A program made the position numbers and the translations under genes. The notes beneath the pieces were generated by a model, which was not told the origin of the DNA, did no database searches, and worked only from the letters and a program-made list of their open reading frames with translations. Shown piece by piece: positions 36,801 to 48,236 of a stretch of 64,000 bases of DNA (position 1 is the stretch's first letter; every line of letters starts with the position of its first letter). The stretch spans positions 46,928-110,927 of the forward strand of contig MCFL01000077.1 in the NCBI GenBank assembly GCA_002102555.1, written 5' to 3'. This DNA is from Catenaria anguillulae PL171. Taxonomy: Eukaryota > Blastocladiomycota > Blastocladiomycetes > Blastocladiales > Catenariaceae.

Positions 36801-37843
36801 TGTGTCGCCTTTGTTGGAGATGGCGCCAACGACTGTGGTGCCCTTCGTGCCGCTGATGTAGGCTTGTCCTTGAGCGAGGCCGAAGCAAGTGTCGCAGCGC
36901 CGTTCACTTCAGCACAGCACGAAGTCAAATGTGTGATTGATCTTATTCGCGAAGGACGATGTGCGATTTCAACGTCGTTCAGCTGCTTCTGCTTCATGGC
37001 AATCTACAGCCTGGTGCAGTTTACTTCGGTGACGCTGCTCTACACTGTTGCTTCAAATCTTGGCGATTTCGTACGGCTTTCTTTGTGTTGTTTTGCTGCC
37101 CCTGGCAACTTGACATTGACTCAATTGTCTTTTCTTTTCTTTGAGCAGCAATTTCTTTATTTCGATCTCTTGGTCATCATGCCACTCGCTGTAACAGCTG
37201 CCCGCTCCAAAGCTTACCCCACCCTTGCTCAAAAGCGGCCCCCAAATCAGCTCCTGTCCAAGCCAATCGTTGTCTCGCTCATCACAACCATTTTACTTCA
37301 ACTTGCGTTTCAGATCTTTGCATTCATGTTGGTTCGTACCCAAACATGGTACTCCCTCCCACTGCAAATCCAGATGAAAAGGACGTGGTTTGCTTTGAAA
37401 ACACAGTCACTTTTTACATTTCCTCATTTCAATATGTGTTTGCGGCAATTTCATTTGCTACGGGTCCCCCCTTTCGGATATCAATGTGGAAAAACAGTAC
37501 GTATTTGAGTGAGTCGTTTCTTGCTTGGTTTGTGGCTGCAATCTGACTTGGCGTATCTGTAGCCTCTTTTATTGTCTGTGCCATTTGCCTGCTTTGCTCA
37601 AATTTCGCTCTCCTGACAATGGCCCCATTATGGTTGTTGCAGCTGTTTGATCTGGTGATTGTTCCCTGGGCATTTCAGCTCCAAATTGTGGCCATTAGCT
37701 GTGTGTATGCTGCGGCAACGTGGTTGGTTGGTCAGCATGTCAATGGGTTGATTGTCAATGCCTGGACATGGATTGAGCGACAAAGGGTGCACTCAGGCGA
37801 ATTGGTGCGGTTCAAGCAGTTGGAGCGTTTCTATGGTGCCTAA
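33816..37843 (+). CDS. P5B-type ATPase (ATP13A2/Ypk9-like)
   Basis: P-type pump of the vacuole/lysosome group; human ATP13A2 exports polyamines from lysosomes, and Ypk9 is the yeast member. The protein starts MNPRYVLVDEVD and has an N-terminal hydrophobic hairpin near residues 113-145. Landmarks in order: ILSGESMPINKS (actuator TGES), PPALPASLSVG (the P5B TM4 signature), FDKTGTLT (phosphorylation site), VYCKGAPEAM, ARMNPDQKQWL and GDGANDCGALRAADVG (hinge). TM7-TM10 follow, with SSFQYVFAAISFATGPPFR. Clear introns lie at about 36122-36189 (GTATGT to GTGCAG) and 37499-37561 (GTACGT to TGTAG). Two frame changes, near 35385-35425 and 37348, are not explained by a normal intron and look like lost bases. 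The stop is at 37841-37843. Confidence 0.9.
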
Positions 37844-38118
37844 GTCAGGTGTGCTTGTATTGTGCTATATTGACTGGCTCAATGTTGTGTCACTTTTGGA
37901 TGAATTACAAGAAACTTTAACAATGCATGGTACCTCAAGAGTGGGCCTAATAGCACTTACGGGAAAGCAAGCTGGTGCATTGTTCTCTTTTTGTTCTTTT
38001 TGCCCCTGGGATTTGGACAGATGCGTCCAGCCAGTTAAAATTCGCGTTTGTTGCTTAACCCTTTCATTCCCACTTAGTACAAATTTGTACCTGGCGTTTT
38101 TCGTTAATGACTGCTACA

Positions 38119-38300
38119 TGTAAAGAACGAGGCAGTAGGGCCGAGTGGAGCAATGCATAGAGCTGTAGACTACAGAAGGAGATGTATAAGGCGTTGTCTT
38201 GCAAAGAGGGCACAATACAACCAGCATTGAAGGTGAACACTCTGAACAATATAACTCCAACTCAACATCCCAAACACACCTGTCACGCGTGGTCGTGACA
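38119..38300 (-). repeat. 3' LTR of the chromovirus
   Basis: 182 bp, bounded by TG...CA and flanked outside by CTACA. It is nearly identical to the copy at 44224-44406. Confidence 0.9.
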
Positions 38301-39333
38301 CTATCCCCTCTCCGCCCCCGCTGATTCCTCTTGCCCTCTGGCCGCGCCTTGTCCGGGTACAGCTTATGGAAGTCCTGTACAGCCTCCAACAACTGGATGT
38401 CTGGCGAGTCCGGTTCCCACGTTGCTTGGTCAATTGGGTACCCAAGCCACTTGATCTGGTACTCGAGTAGGTTACGACGGCCAACGTGGCGGACACGCGA
38501 ATCCAAGATGGACTCGACAAATTATTCCTCGCCGTCAAGCTCGGTCACAGGTGGCGGTGGATTGGTGCGGCCAGGGAAGCGGGCGTCATCCAAAGCGAGG
38601 TATGGCTTGACCAGCGAGATGTGGAACACAGGGTGAATCCGTGTGGTCGGCGGCAGGTCAAGCTTGACCTTGAGCGGGCCTGGGGTGGCAATCACCTTGA
38701 ACGGACCCAAGAACAACGGACCAAGCTTGGCAGATGGGAGCTTGAGCTTGAGGTTGCGTGTGCTCAGCAACACCTCTTGCCCGACCTTGTACACAGGTCC
38801 TTGTTGGCAGCGTCGGTCGGCCTGCGACTTGTACTGTACCCTTGCCTTTGCCAGACGCTTGCGCAGCTCGACATTGACTTGGTGGACACGGTCTGTATGC
38901 GGGACACAACCGGGAGCTTGAGGAGCAGCAGCCGGCGACAACGAGAAGCGGGGCAACATGCCGTAATTGGCCTCGAACGGCGCCTTGCCGGTTGAGTCAT
39001 GCTGGGCGTTGTTGTACGCCATCTCGGCAAACGGCAGCAGGTTGAGCCAATTGTCTTGGTGCGAGGTCAAGTACGGGCGGAGGTAATGCTCAAAGACCTG
39101 GTTGACTTGCTCCGTCTGGCCGTCAGTCTGTGGGTGATAGGACGTCGAGCGTTTGAGCTTGATCCCGAGCGCCTTGCACAACCCATCCCAGAACGCCGAA
39201 ATGACTTGGGATCCACGATCGGACACCACGTCGTCGGGCAGGCCATGCAACCGGACAATGTGCGTGATAAACGCGTCGGCCATGTCGGGTGCAGATGGCG
39301 GTCCAGGGAACGGGACGAAATGTGCCATCTTGG

Positions 39334-40097
39334 GCTGTCATGGCCCAGTGGTTAAGGCGCTGGGCGTCCACTGTGGAGGTCGTGGGTTCGAACCCCACAG
39401 GCGGCGATTCTGGTATAGTGTTTCTATAGTCCTTGCCACTTGCTTGTGCGTGGATTTGGTTTGGTTGCCAAGCACAAGTTAAAATTTCAAGTTGCTTCAG
39501 GTCCAAGCCATCCGGGGTGGATCCTGCCTGCTCAACTTCAATCTGAGCCCCCTCTCGGCAACACCGCATGTCCCTCTGTGTTCCCGCCTGTGTCAAAGTA
39601 CAAGACTTTTTTTTTTTAAATTTTACCTCAGGACAATTGTACATATGGCGACAATCCATGAACAAATACACAACACAAACTTGAAGCTTGGAGGGACTTG
39701 GACTTGGGTCTTGTACTTGACACAGGCGGGAACACAGAGGGACACGCGGTGCTTGCCAAGAGGGGGCTCAGATTGAAGTTGAGCAGGCAGGATCCACCCC
39801 AGACAGCTTGGAGCTGAAACAACTTGAATTTAACTTGTGCTTGGCAACCAAACCAAATCCATGCACAAGCGAGTGGCAAGGACTATAGAAACACTATACC
39901 AGAATCGCCGCCTGTGGGGTTTGAACCCACGACCTCCACAGTGGACGCCTGGCGCCTTAACCACTGGGCCACGACAGCCCTTGTGTCAAAGTACGAGACC
40001 CAAGTCCAAGTCCTCCAAGCTTCAAGTTTGTGTTGTGTATTTGTTCATGGATTGTCACCATATGTACAATTGTCCTGAGGTAAAATTTAAAAAAAAA
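39334..40097 (+). mobile_element. SINE1 copy a (tRNA-derived), itself interrupted by SINE1 copy b
   Basis: Inserted in the integrase region of the chromovirus, with a 17-bp target duplication (gaaatgtgccatcttgg at 39317-39333 and 40098-40114). The head at 39334-39410 is tRNA-like, with A-box-like TGGCCCAGTGG and B box GGTTCGAACCC. The body is about 290 bp and the tail ends in TTTAAAAAAAAA. Without the inner copy the element is about 371 bp (39334-39606 plus 40000-40097). Confidence 0.9.
39607..39983 (-). mobile_element. SINE1 copy b, nested in copy a
   Basis: An opposite-orientation copy of the same ~372-bp SINE: a poly-T run first (39607), the tRNA-like head last (reverse complement at 39905-39980). 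It is flanked by tgtcaaagtac(a/g)agac at 39591-39606 and 39984-39999. The duplicated target has already acquired one difference. Confidence 0.9.
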
Positions 40098-42981
40098 GAA
40101 ATGTGCCATCTTGGTGAGGCGGTCTACCACCGTCATCACGCACGTCATACCCTTTGACTTGGGGAGTGCGACAATGAAATCGACTGAGATTGAACCCCAT
40201 GGGAGGTCAGGAATTGGTAACGGCTCGAGAAATCCGCTTGGCCGTTGGCGGGACACCTTGTACCACTGGCAGCAGTCGCACGTGTCCACAAACAACATCA
40301 CATCCTTGCGCCAGCCTTGCCACCAATACGCGCGGGACACAAGGGCAACAGTCTTGCGGCGGCCAGGGTGACCAGCGATACGCAACTTGTGCTGCTCTTC
40401 CAGCGCCAGCGTGCTCGGGCGGCCGCGGGATGTAGAGCCGCTTGCCAAACCAAAGGAGACCAGATCCGTCAAACTTGAGGTCGGGGAAACGGTCCGGGTC
40501 CTTGCGTACCGACTCGGCAAACACGTCCTCAGCCATGCCCCTCCTCACGGCCGCCATCAACTCAGGCTCCTTGTCCAAATCCATTGGATCAGCCGGGATC
40601 ATGACCTCCTCGTCCCCACTCTCGCTTTCCGAATCCAAGTCGATGTTGGGCACAGCGGCAACCACGGCAAAGGCGCGCTCAGGAAGCAACTGCTGGCCAA
40701 AATCCGGGCTGTAGTCGGCGGCATAGTCAGCGCGCCGCGAGAGCGCGTTGGCGCGGCCGTTGTCCTTGCCGGCCGTGTACTGGATCCGGAAGTCAAAGCG
40801 GTCAAAGAACAATGACCAGCGGGCGTGGCGTTGCGACTCGACTTTGGCTGTGCGGAAGTACTCAAGATTCTTGTGGTCTGACAAGACCTCGACCGAGTGC
40901 CGCGCGCCCTCGAAATGGTGTCGCCACACCTCAAACGCCACCTTGATCGCCAGCAGCTCCTTGTCCAGAATCGGATAGTTGAGCTTGGGACCCTTGAGCG
41001 AGCGCGAGTGGAACGCAACAGGCCTGAGCGCGCCCTGGTCATCGCGCTGCGAGAGGACCGCGCCGATGGCAAAGTTGGACGCATCAGCCTCAACCACAAA
41101 CGGCTTGAGTGGGTCAGGGTGGGCGAGCACGAGCTGCGTGGTGAATGCGCGCTTGAGAGCCGCAAATGCGTCGCCCTCCTCCTTGCCCCAGTTCCACGGC
41201 GTGTCCTTGCGCGTGAGCACAGTCAATGGGTAGCCGAGGCGCGAGAATTCCGGAACGAACCGCCGATAGTAGTTTGCGAATCTGAGGAATTGTTGGACGT
41301 CGCGCACGCACTTGGGCACCGGCCATTCCTGCACCGACTTGACCTTGGACTCGTCCATGCTCATGCCCTTGGCCGACACGATATGGCCAAGGTACTCGAC
41401 TTGATCGGCGTAGAACTTGCACTTGTCCCTACAGGCAAACAGGCCATGTTCCTGCATGCGGCGCAGCACCTCGGTCAGGATGCGTGTGTGCTCCTCGCGA
41501 GTCTTGGAGTAGATGAGGATGTCATCGAGGTACACAAGCACGCCACGGTCGAGCAAGTCGCGAAATATGTTGTTGATCCAAGTTTGGAAAATGCCGGATG
41601 CATTCATCAGCCCAAACGGCATCACCAAGTACTCGAAGTGGCATACTTGGTACGGAACGCTGTCTTCCGCTCGTCACCCTTGGCAATGCACAACAGGTTG
41701 TACGCCCCGCGGAGGTCGAGCTTCGAGAAAATCTTTGCGCCCTGCACGTGATCCAAGATTTCGGAAATGAGTGGGATCGGGTACAAATTGCAGACCGTCA
41801 AGGCGTTGAGCTGGCGGAATCTACGCAAAAGCCCTTGGTACCGTCCTTCTTTGGGGCAAACAAGATGGGTGCACCGCAGGGCGATTTGGATGTGGGGATC
41901 AGCCCGCGGTTGAGCAAATCGTCAAGCGTATGTTGCAACTCTATGGATTCCGCCTCCGTGAGCGAGTAGATGGGGAGGAACGGCAGCGTTTTGCCCTCAA
42001 CAAGCTCGATCTTGCAATCGTACTTTGGTCGGTGGGGCGGTGCTGCAGCAACACCGGCGTCTTCAAACACAGATGCGAATGGTTCCACCTCCGGCGGCAG
42101 TTTGGGTAATGGTGGCGGCGGATTCGCTGGGTCTAGCGGTCCATCCCGCTTGTCCCATTCCAGTGGGTCCACGTCCACGAATCCCGACGACAACACACTC
42201 GAGGTAACCGTGTCCCCGCCCGCCTCCTTGACAGCGTCATGGGCGCACGCTTTGACCGGATCGTTACCACAGTGGCCACCACATGGGCCTGGAATCGAAA
42301 TGCGGTCGTCCGCTGGGCAAAGTGATGCTCCGGTCGCCTGAAACCAATCAAGACCGAGAATCGTGGCAAATAAGGGTGACTCAAGCACAAACATGTCGAT
42401 AATCACACATCCTTGGCAATGGAATGCACCACGGTACCGGCAGGCCGTGGCTTTTGCACGGGCCCAGCAAGGAATGTCCTGGACGGGGACAGGCGCAAGC
42501 GGCTTGCGGCCAAACACGTATGTCCCACGCTTGCCCACACGGAGATTTGGCGACACACCATCCTTTGGAATGGCAATTGTTGCACGCACTTTGTGAGTGA
42601 CTTGCCCACCAGCGACGGGTCGGCCGTCAATACCCCAGAGCGAGAATGGGCACGAGACCGGAATCTTAGTCATGTTGAGCGATTCGGCAATGGAGCGGTC
42701 AATGAACGATTTGGGCACACCACAATCCAACATGTTGCCCAGCAGCGCTGGGTGGCCGGCTCCACCAGCATCTGCCACAGCAGCTCCCAGGTACAAGTGG
42801 GTCCCTTTACGCTCTACTTCAAACACTGAGGCAATGTAGTCAGACAGCAGGGATACATTGTCATCCAAAGGAACACAAGAAGCGGGACACGTGTCCTGTA
42901 CAGCAGCAACAGAATCTTTAACAGGTTTTTTTCTGCGCCTACCGCGGCGCTTGTCTTTTCCAGCCGCAGGCACCTGCTCGC

Positions 42982-44187
42982 CTATGCCTGGATCCCTTTT
43001 CCCGAATGCTCAGACGCCAAATCAGAGCTACACCGTTTGGCCACGTGGCCCACACCACCACAACGGCGGCACTTGATGTGCGGCAGGGCAAGCGTGTCGG
43101 CAGCAAAGGCGCCAATGTCCATGGGGTCGTCAAGGGTCTTGTCAACACTCGGCGTCGTTGTGGGGTTGGGGGTGCGAGTGACCAATGCGTCCTCAGCGGC
43201 CAAGAATTCGACCACCATCTTCTCAAATGATCCTGAGCGCAACTCGAGCGTCAGACGCGAGCCGGCACGCTTCAAGAACGCCTCAGGGAGCTTGCGGCTA
43301 AACAGCCAAGCGGCAATCCACGAGTCGCGGGGCACCTTGGCACGGTCCAATGCCGCACGAAAACCGGACACAAACACTGACGGCATCGACTTCTTGGAGT
43401 TGTACCGCATGGTGTCTAGTTCGCGCAATGCCTCCAGTACCGGCGGTTCGCCCTGGGGCTTGGTACCGTTAATGGCGGCCTCGTACTCGGCAAAGGTGGC
43501 GAACTTGCGAATCTCGTCCGTGGCGAGCCAATTCCGAATGAACTCGGCATGCTTACCCTGGGCCTTGCGAGCGTGGCTCAAGATCTTGAAATACTCGGGC
43601 ATGTCGATAATGTACTCGTGCAGGGCCTTGTGTTGGCGGAGCGACGCCGCGATCGATACCGGCGACTCGCCAAAACTGGGCAACTTCTCGAGCGACTTTG
43701 CTGCGTAGTCGGATTGCTTTTCGGTCAGTGGTTTGGCGGTGGTCGGCAGATGCGTCGTCGCCAGGACTTGTGCTTGGGTAGAGGCGGTGACGGCGGTGGC
43801 CTGCACGGACTGGGCGAGTAGCGCCTGGTAGTTCTTGTTGGTGTCCCGCAGATCAGCGTTGACGGCGGACAGGTCATCTTGCGCCCAGTCCAATCTTGCC
43901 CGAGTCTGCGAAAGCGATAGGTCAAGGGCTGCAACCTGCTGCCGAAGTTGGCCGATCTCTTGCTGGGCTTCCTGTTGCGTGGCAGCAGCGTTCATTTCGA
44001 ATTGGTTTTCGGTTTGAATCAACACGGCAATGGCGTGGGCCGAAAAGTCGGCAGCGTTGGCAACCCCGGAGGCAGTGAGCGCAGCCGTAAAGGCCGCCGC
44101 TCCCTCTGCGCTGGTTGTGTCCGAGGGGGTGGGCGTCTCTGCCACCAAAGCAATGAATCGGGTCCAGTCTGCATTGAGCTGGGCCAT
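42982..44187 (-). CDS. Chromovirus gag region
   Basis: Reads from the ATG at 44187 (MAQLNADWTRF) for about 401 codons. The N-terminal half is helical, the middle is capsid-like, and a CCHC zinc knuckle (CRRCGGVGHVAKRC) lies close to the C-terminus, as usual for Ty3-type nucleocapsid. It is part of the fossil element at 38119-44406. Confidence 0.85.
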   Translation of the reverse strand: MAQLNADWTRFIALVAETPTPSDTTSAEGAAAFTAALTASGVANAADFSAHAIAVLIQTENQFEMNAAATQQEAQQEIGQLRQQVAALDLSLSQTRARLDWAQDDLSAVNADLRDTNKNYQALLAQSVQATAVTASTQAQVLATTHLPTTAKPLTEKQSDYAAKSLEKLPSFGESPVSIAASLRQHKALHEYIIDMPEYFKILSHARKAQGKHAEFIRNWLATDEIRKFATFAEYEAAINGTKPQGEPPVLEALRELDTMRYNSKKSMPSVFVSGFRAALDRAKVPRDSWIAAWLFSRKLPEAFLKRAGSRLTLELRSGSFEKMVVEFLAAEDALVTRTPNPTTTPSVDKTLDDPMDIGAFAADTLALPHIKCRRCGGVGHVAKRCSSDLASEHSGKGIQA

Positions 44188-44223
44188 GGTTACCGGGTCG
44201 TGGGGTTTTACGGCAAGACAAAC

Positions 44224-44406
44224 TGTAAAGAACGAGGCAGTAGGGCCGAGCGGAAGCAATGCATAGAGCAGTAGACTACAGAATGAGATGTATAAGGCGT
44301 TGTCTTGCAAAGAGGGCACAATACAACCAGCATTGAAGGTGAACACTCTGAACAATATAACTCCAACTCAACATCCCAAACACACCTGTCACGCGTGGTC
44401 GTGACA
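44224..44406 (-). repeat. 5' LTR of the chromovirus
   Basis: 183 bp, bounded by TG...CA and followed outside by CTACA. For the minus-strand element this is the 5' LTR. The gag start lies 37 nt inside it. Confidence 0.9.
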
Positions 44407-44411
44407 CTACA

Positions 44412-45196
44412 CGAGCCAAACAAGCACAACTTCCAATATCAGAAATGAATTTCTGACCCTTGTGCGAGTATTTTGATATTGGTCTCAACCCGATTGGCTG
44501 AGCGGGAGACTGGCAAATGGTGCTCAAAGGTGAACCCTGTGCATTGGGGTCCAAGGGCTATCTCCCACCCCAGAAAAGCTACGGAAAAGCTGTTTTCAGA
44601 ATTTGAAAGCTACAGGCCAACGTATTTCATGTTCTAGCAGGAATTTCCAGCACCGAAAAGGTCTTTGGCAGGGGCAGGGGAAAATGTGCTCAGAATGCAC
44701 ATAACCCCCCTTGTACAAATTTGTACCAAGCTCAAAAAGGATACTTCTGACTGCCTGACAGGGCTGAAAACCTCCAGAATACCGTTTCTCGGATGGGAAC
44801 AATGACAATGTTGGTAGACTCTAGTTTCAGCCCCATTTGTGGACAGGGAACCCCACTTGCTGAAAGCTGACACTGCGCACTGGCAGCTGCAGGTGGCCTT
44901 TTGCAGCCTGGAGGCTGAGACTGTGATGGAATCATTCTTCAAGCGGTGGAAATGGCGAAATTGAGTGGGAACGGCTTTGCTAACGCAGCCAGCGGTCCTT
45001 CAGCCAGCAGGTGCAGACCTGGTCAACCTTCAGAAGATCAGCGCTTGCATCCATCCTGACACATTTCCAGCTTGGACCAAGTCCCTCAAAACTCTCGCGA
45101 GAGCCATGAATTCGTCCAAAATGTTTACATGAATCCATTCAATGTGGTCAATCATATCTGTTTACATTTTTTTGAGGAGATTCCATGCAGTGGTTG
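44412..45196. other. Unannotated spacer between the chromovirus and SINE2/LINE D
   Basis: About 785 nt with no protein-like frame or RNA gene. It holds the perfect 14-bp palindrome GTACAAATTTGTAC (44713-44726), which also occurs at 38077-38090 just outside the other end of the chromovirus. Confidence 0.4.
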
Positions 45197-45555
45197 TTTT
45201 TTTTTAAGAAAAACATACAAGCAGCCTATGTACTGAGGGAGATCTAACCATTGATACACAAAGACACAAGCTCATACACACAAACACACAACTCCTTGGA
45301 CTTGGCACTTGGGTACTTGCTTGGGGCCTTGGACCTTTGGCTTGATTCCAGTCTTGTACAGCCACCAACAGAGGGTGGGCAAAGCAAGAATGCAAGCAAT
45401 GCAGGTGCAGGGGCTGGGAGGCCAGGGGACAGAAGGAGGCAATGTGGAGCAGACACCAAGCAGCCACATGTGCACCAGATGACTTGGGTGGGGTTCAAAC
45501 CCACAACCTTAGCCTTGCAAGGTGGGAGTGTTGCCACTATGCCAAAACCACTGGC
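45197..45555 (-). mobile_element. SINE2 copy 1 (tRNA-derived)
   Basis: The poly-T run at 45197-45205 marks its tail. The head (reverse complement of 45486-45555) has a tRNA-like layout with GGCATAGTGG and GGTTTGAACCC boxes and matches the start of the copy at 57127. It abuts the truncated LINE D on its right. No target duplication was found, which fits loss of flanking DNA. Confidence 0.7.
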
Positions 45556-47144
45556 ACACCCATGAGCGACTGCCGGGTCCCTGAGGTGCGTCCCTCTTGG
45601 CAATGGGCACACTGGCAAGGCTGATGAGTTGACCGTTCCTCTGGTGCGCGCCGCTCAATTGGTCCAACGAGCCTGCAACGTTCCTTCCACAATGCAGTCC
45701 GGATGGTCGTGGAGGCAATGGCAACAATCTGCGCGAGAGTGGGTGCAAGTTGGGGGAACTGCTGTCGCAAGTGAATGTCAACCACGCACGCTGCCGTCGC
45801 TCGGATCTTGGGCAAGCTCATGAGTCGCTCGACCAGTGTTCTTGCAGACACACAGTGCGCTGTCATCTTACGGCGCCGTAGCAGCCCCAACACTTGATCA
45901 TACACGTCTAGCCGGCACGTCCAGAGAAAGTCAGCGAGCGCTGGGCATCTGAACCAGTGCCGTTGATCGTCAAGCGCGCCACAAAGCACGCAATTCGGGG
46001 ATGGTACCTGGCCCGGCCAATACTTGTGGAGCTTGGATGGTGGCCGTTGTCATCACCATCGCTATCATCGCTGTCAACATCCATATCATCCTGGACATGC
46101 CCAGGGAAGAAGCTGGACATGTATGGGCAATGCTCTGGCAGTTCGTGGTTAGGTGCTAGGACAACATACGCGTCTACACCGTCCCGACACGTCGTGAGAG
46201 ACTTGGCTGAGATGGGGTATGTGCACGCAAGTGGAATGGTGACAAGGCAGTCGGGCACGTCACGATTCGTCGGTACCAGTTGGCAATTACCTGTATCGCC
46301 GCAGTCGAGGCACAAATGGAGTAGAGTGTGGTCAGGGGGCACAACACCCTCGTCAAGCATCAGGCAAGTGCATTCCACAAGGTGGCGCAGTGTGACAAGA
46401 GGCCCGTGTACTGTGTCTCGCAGATCGACTGCAGCACACACACCAAACGTTGGCGACCCGTTTTCCCCCAAGAAAACCATGAGTTGGCCAACATGGTGCA
46501 ACGGAGTGAGGGCCAGGCGGGGCTGTATTGGCAGAGCAGAGATCGGGCCAAGAGATGTGCACCAGGCAGACACGGCATTGGTCAAGGCAACCAGTGCATT
46601 GTGCAGGCGACCACGGCGAGGGCATCTCTTGGCAAGCAGATGTCGGACAGAGGCAAACGCGTTTGCATACCGTGCTGGAGTACTGTCCTGGTCATGAAAA
46701 CAACAAAGGGAAACGAGGGGAGAAAGTGAGCAGACACCAGCATCATGGAGACAGGAGCGCAAAGTATGAAGAACAGGAGATGGAATAACGGCTTCCAATG
46801 GGATGTCATCCACTGGGCAAACGCGTAAAGGGTCAGCACGCCCAGCGAGGTGAATTGAGGTGAGAGAACTAGAAAGAAGGGGAAGAAGATTCAGAAGCGG
46901 AGAGGCAGGGAGTCCTTGCGATGCAAGTCGGCACGGCGGGTGCGAGAGTGGGTTAACCCACCAACGGATTGCACGTTGGGCAAGACTGGACATGGCACAT
47001 GCGACTTGAAAGCGCTCGCTCTGCACGGGTTGGCTTAAACAGTAGCGAAGGTGCGAGACTCGAGCTGCAAGGATGGTGTGCTTGATGGAGGCGAGCCCGT
47101 ATCTAGTTGCATCATAGAAAATTGAGACTGGTGTGTTGGACGGC

Positions 47145-47480
47145 TCCCACATGGACTGCTTCTTTCCCCCACTCCCCTGCATCGATTGTCTTGCAGCCGG
47201 CCTTTACCTCCCCCCCACCTACATTCTTGATGCTGCCTCCTTTGCCCTCACTTTGCTTACTTGCTCTCACCACCATTGGCTCACATACTCTCCCTTTCCC
47301 CCTCCCTCCCCACTGTTGCCAACCGCTCCTTCCATTGTGTTGTGTGCCTTTTGCTGCCTCTGGCAGGTGTATTCTGAGTATCTGTTTGAATTATCCCCCT
47401 TTCCCTTCCTCTTTGGGTGTTCAGGTCTGATATGATTTTATAAATACATGCAATGTGGTTAACCAAAAAAAAAAAAAAAA
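47145..47480 (+). mobile_element. 336-bp poly(A) element in LINE D (element I)
   Basis: Flanked by ggtgtgttggacggc at 47130-47144 and 47481-47495, in plus orientation, ending ATACATGCAATGTGGTTAACC plus about 18 A. It is C/T-rich with no coding capacity. Probably a 5'-truncated LINE or a SINE. The same element sits at the same LINE position in LINE C. Confidence 0.85.
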
Positions 47481-47555
47481 GGTGTGTTGGACGGCAATCG
47501 GGCCGCCACTCGAACCACTGCGCAGAGCTTTGCGTCGAGCTGGTCAAGGAATGTT

Positions 47556-48236
47556 TTTTTTTTTTTTTTTTTAAATCACTATTACATGTATTATGCTGGA
47601 CATAATCAACACTTTGTTCTTTGTGAAATTACAGAAGCTGGGGGGATAGAGGTCCAAATACACCCATAGAAATGGCAAAAGCAAGTAGGATAGAGTGCAA
47701 ACAATTGGTAATAGGGGCACAAGGCCATGGTGTGATTGGGGAGTGGGGACAATGGGATGGGAAATGGGATGGGAAATGAGATGAGCGAAAGGGAGAGAAA
47801 GGGTGAAAAAAGGAATGTGGGATGAGGCATAGGAGAGGGGAACATGGGATGAGGGGGAAAAGCAAGAAGGATAAGATCAAGAGAATGCAGATGGAGCCAC
47901 ATTGAGACTGCTCAAAATTCAATGAACAAGAAGAGGAAAAGCCAACTGGGATGTAGCCTCAACAATCAGGCACGAGAGATACAGAAGACTGCGGGAGGGA
48001 GGTTAATCAAATCAGAGAAAAGAGAGTTGCAGAAGCAGGACAAGGATAAACTGATAGGGAATGCATTGTTTCTTGGAGCAAGGGTCGGAAGGGTTGCCAA
48101 TCAGGTCAGTAATGAAGAGCAGCAGGTGAAAGAGATGGAACAAAAACTTGGTGGGGATCCATTTGTACCCCAAGGCGGATTGCAAAGCGATGCCGAGACT
48201 CTGAGAAGCCAAATCTGGGGACTACCAGTCCAGGGA
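47556..48236 (-). mobile_element. LINE H: 5'-truncated LINE fragment inside LINE D
   Basis: Flanked by agctggtcaaggaatgtt at 47538-47555 and 48237-48254. The poly-T run marks its 3' end at 47556. Its upstream end encodes the last residues of a LINE ORF2 (PRFGFSESRHRFAIR, VFVPSLSP), followed by about 550 bp of A/G-rich 3' UTR as written on the plus strand. Confidence 0.85.

Larger units (their letters stand above)
38330..42973 (-). pseudogene. Chromovirus pol region (PR, RT, RNase H, IN, chromodomain), interrupted
   Basis: Recognisable parts in order on the minus strand: an aspartic-protease region near 42750, reverse transcriptase with YLDDILIYSK near 41530, RNase H with the LSDHKNLEYF stretch near 40870, the integrase zinc region and catalytic core (40480-38990, split by the SINE insertion), and an integrase-linked chromodomain with YQIKWLGY and TWEPDSP near 38430. 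Broken, as stated for the whole element. Confidence 0.85.
38119..44406 (-). mobile_element. Ty3/gypsy chromovirus, complete ends, young, carrying a SINE insertion
   Basis: A fossil element in minus orientation: two LTRs, 5-bp target duplication CTACA (38114-38118 and 44407-44411), gag, then pol ordered protease, reverse transcriptase, RNase H, integrase and chromodomain. The chromodomain after integrase places it in the chromovirus branch of Ty3/gypsy. The two LTRs differ at about four of 183 positions (about 98% identical), so insertion was recent. The ends are whole. The coding region is broken by the SINE insertion plus a few (about three to five) other interruptions, some of which may be consensus errors. 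Confidence 0.95.

Noticed and set aside
39334-39410. tRNA gene
   Set aside because: The T-arm and boxes look right but the anticodon arm does not fold, and the sequence is the head of a SINE with a target duplication and A-tail.
45486-45555. tRNA gene on the minus strand
   Set aside because: No acceptor stem; it is the head of SINE2.
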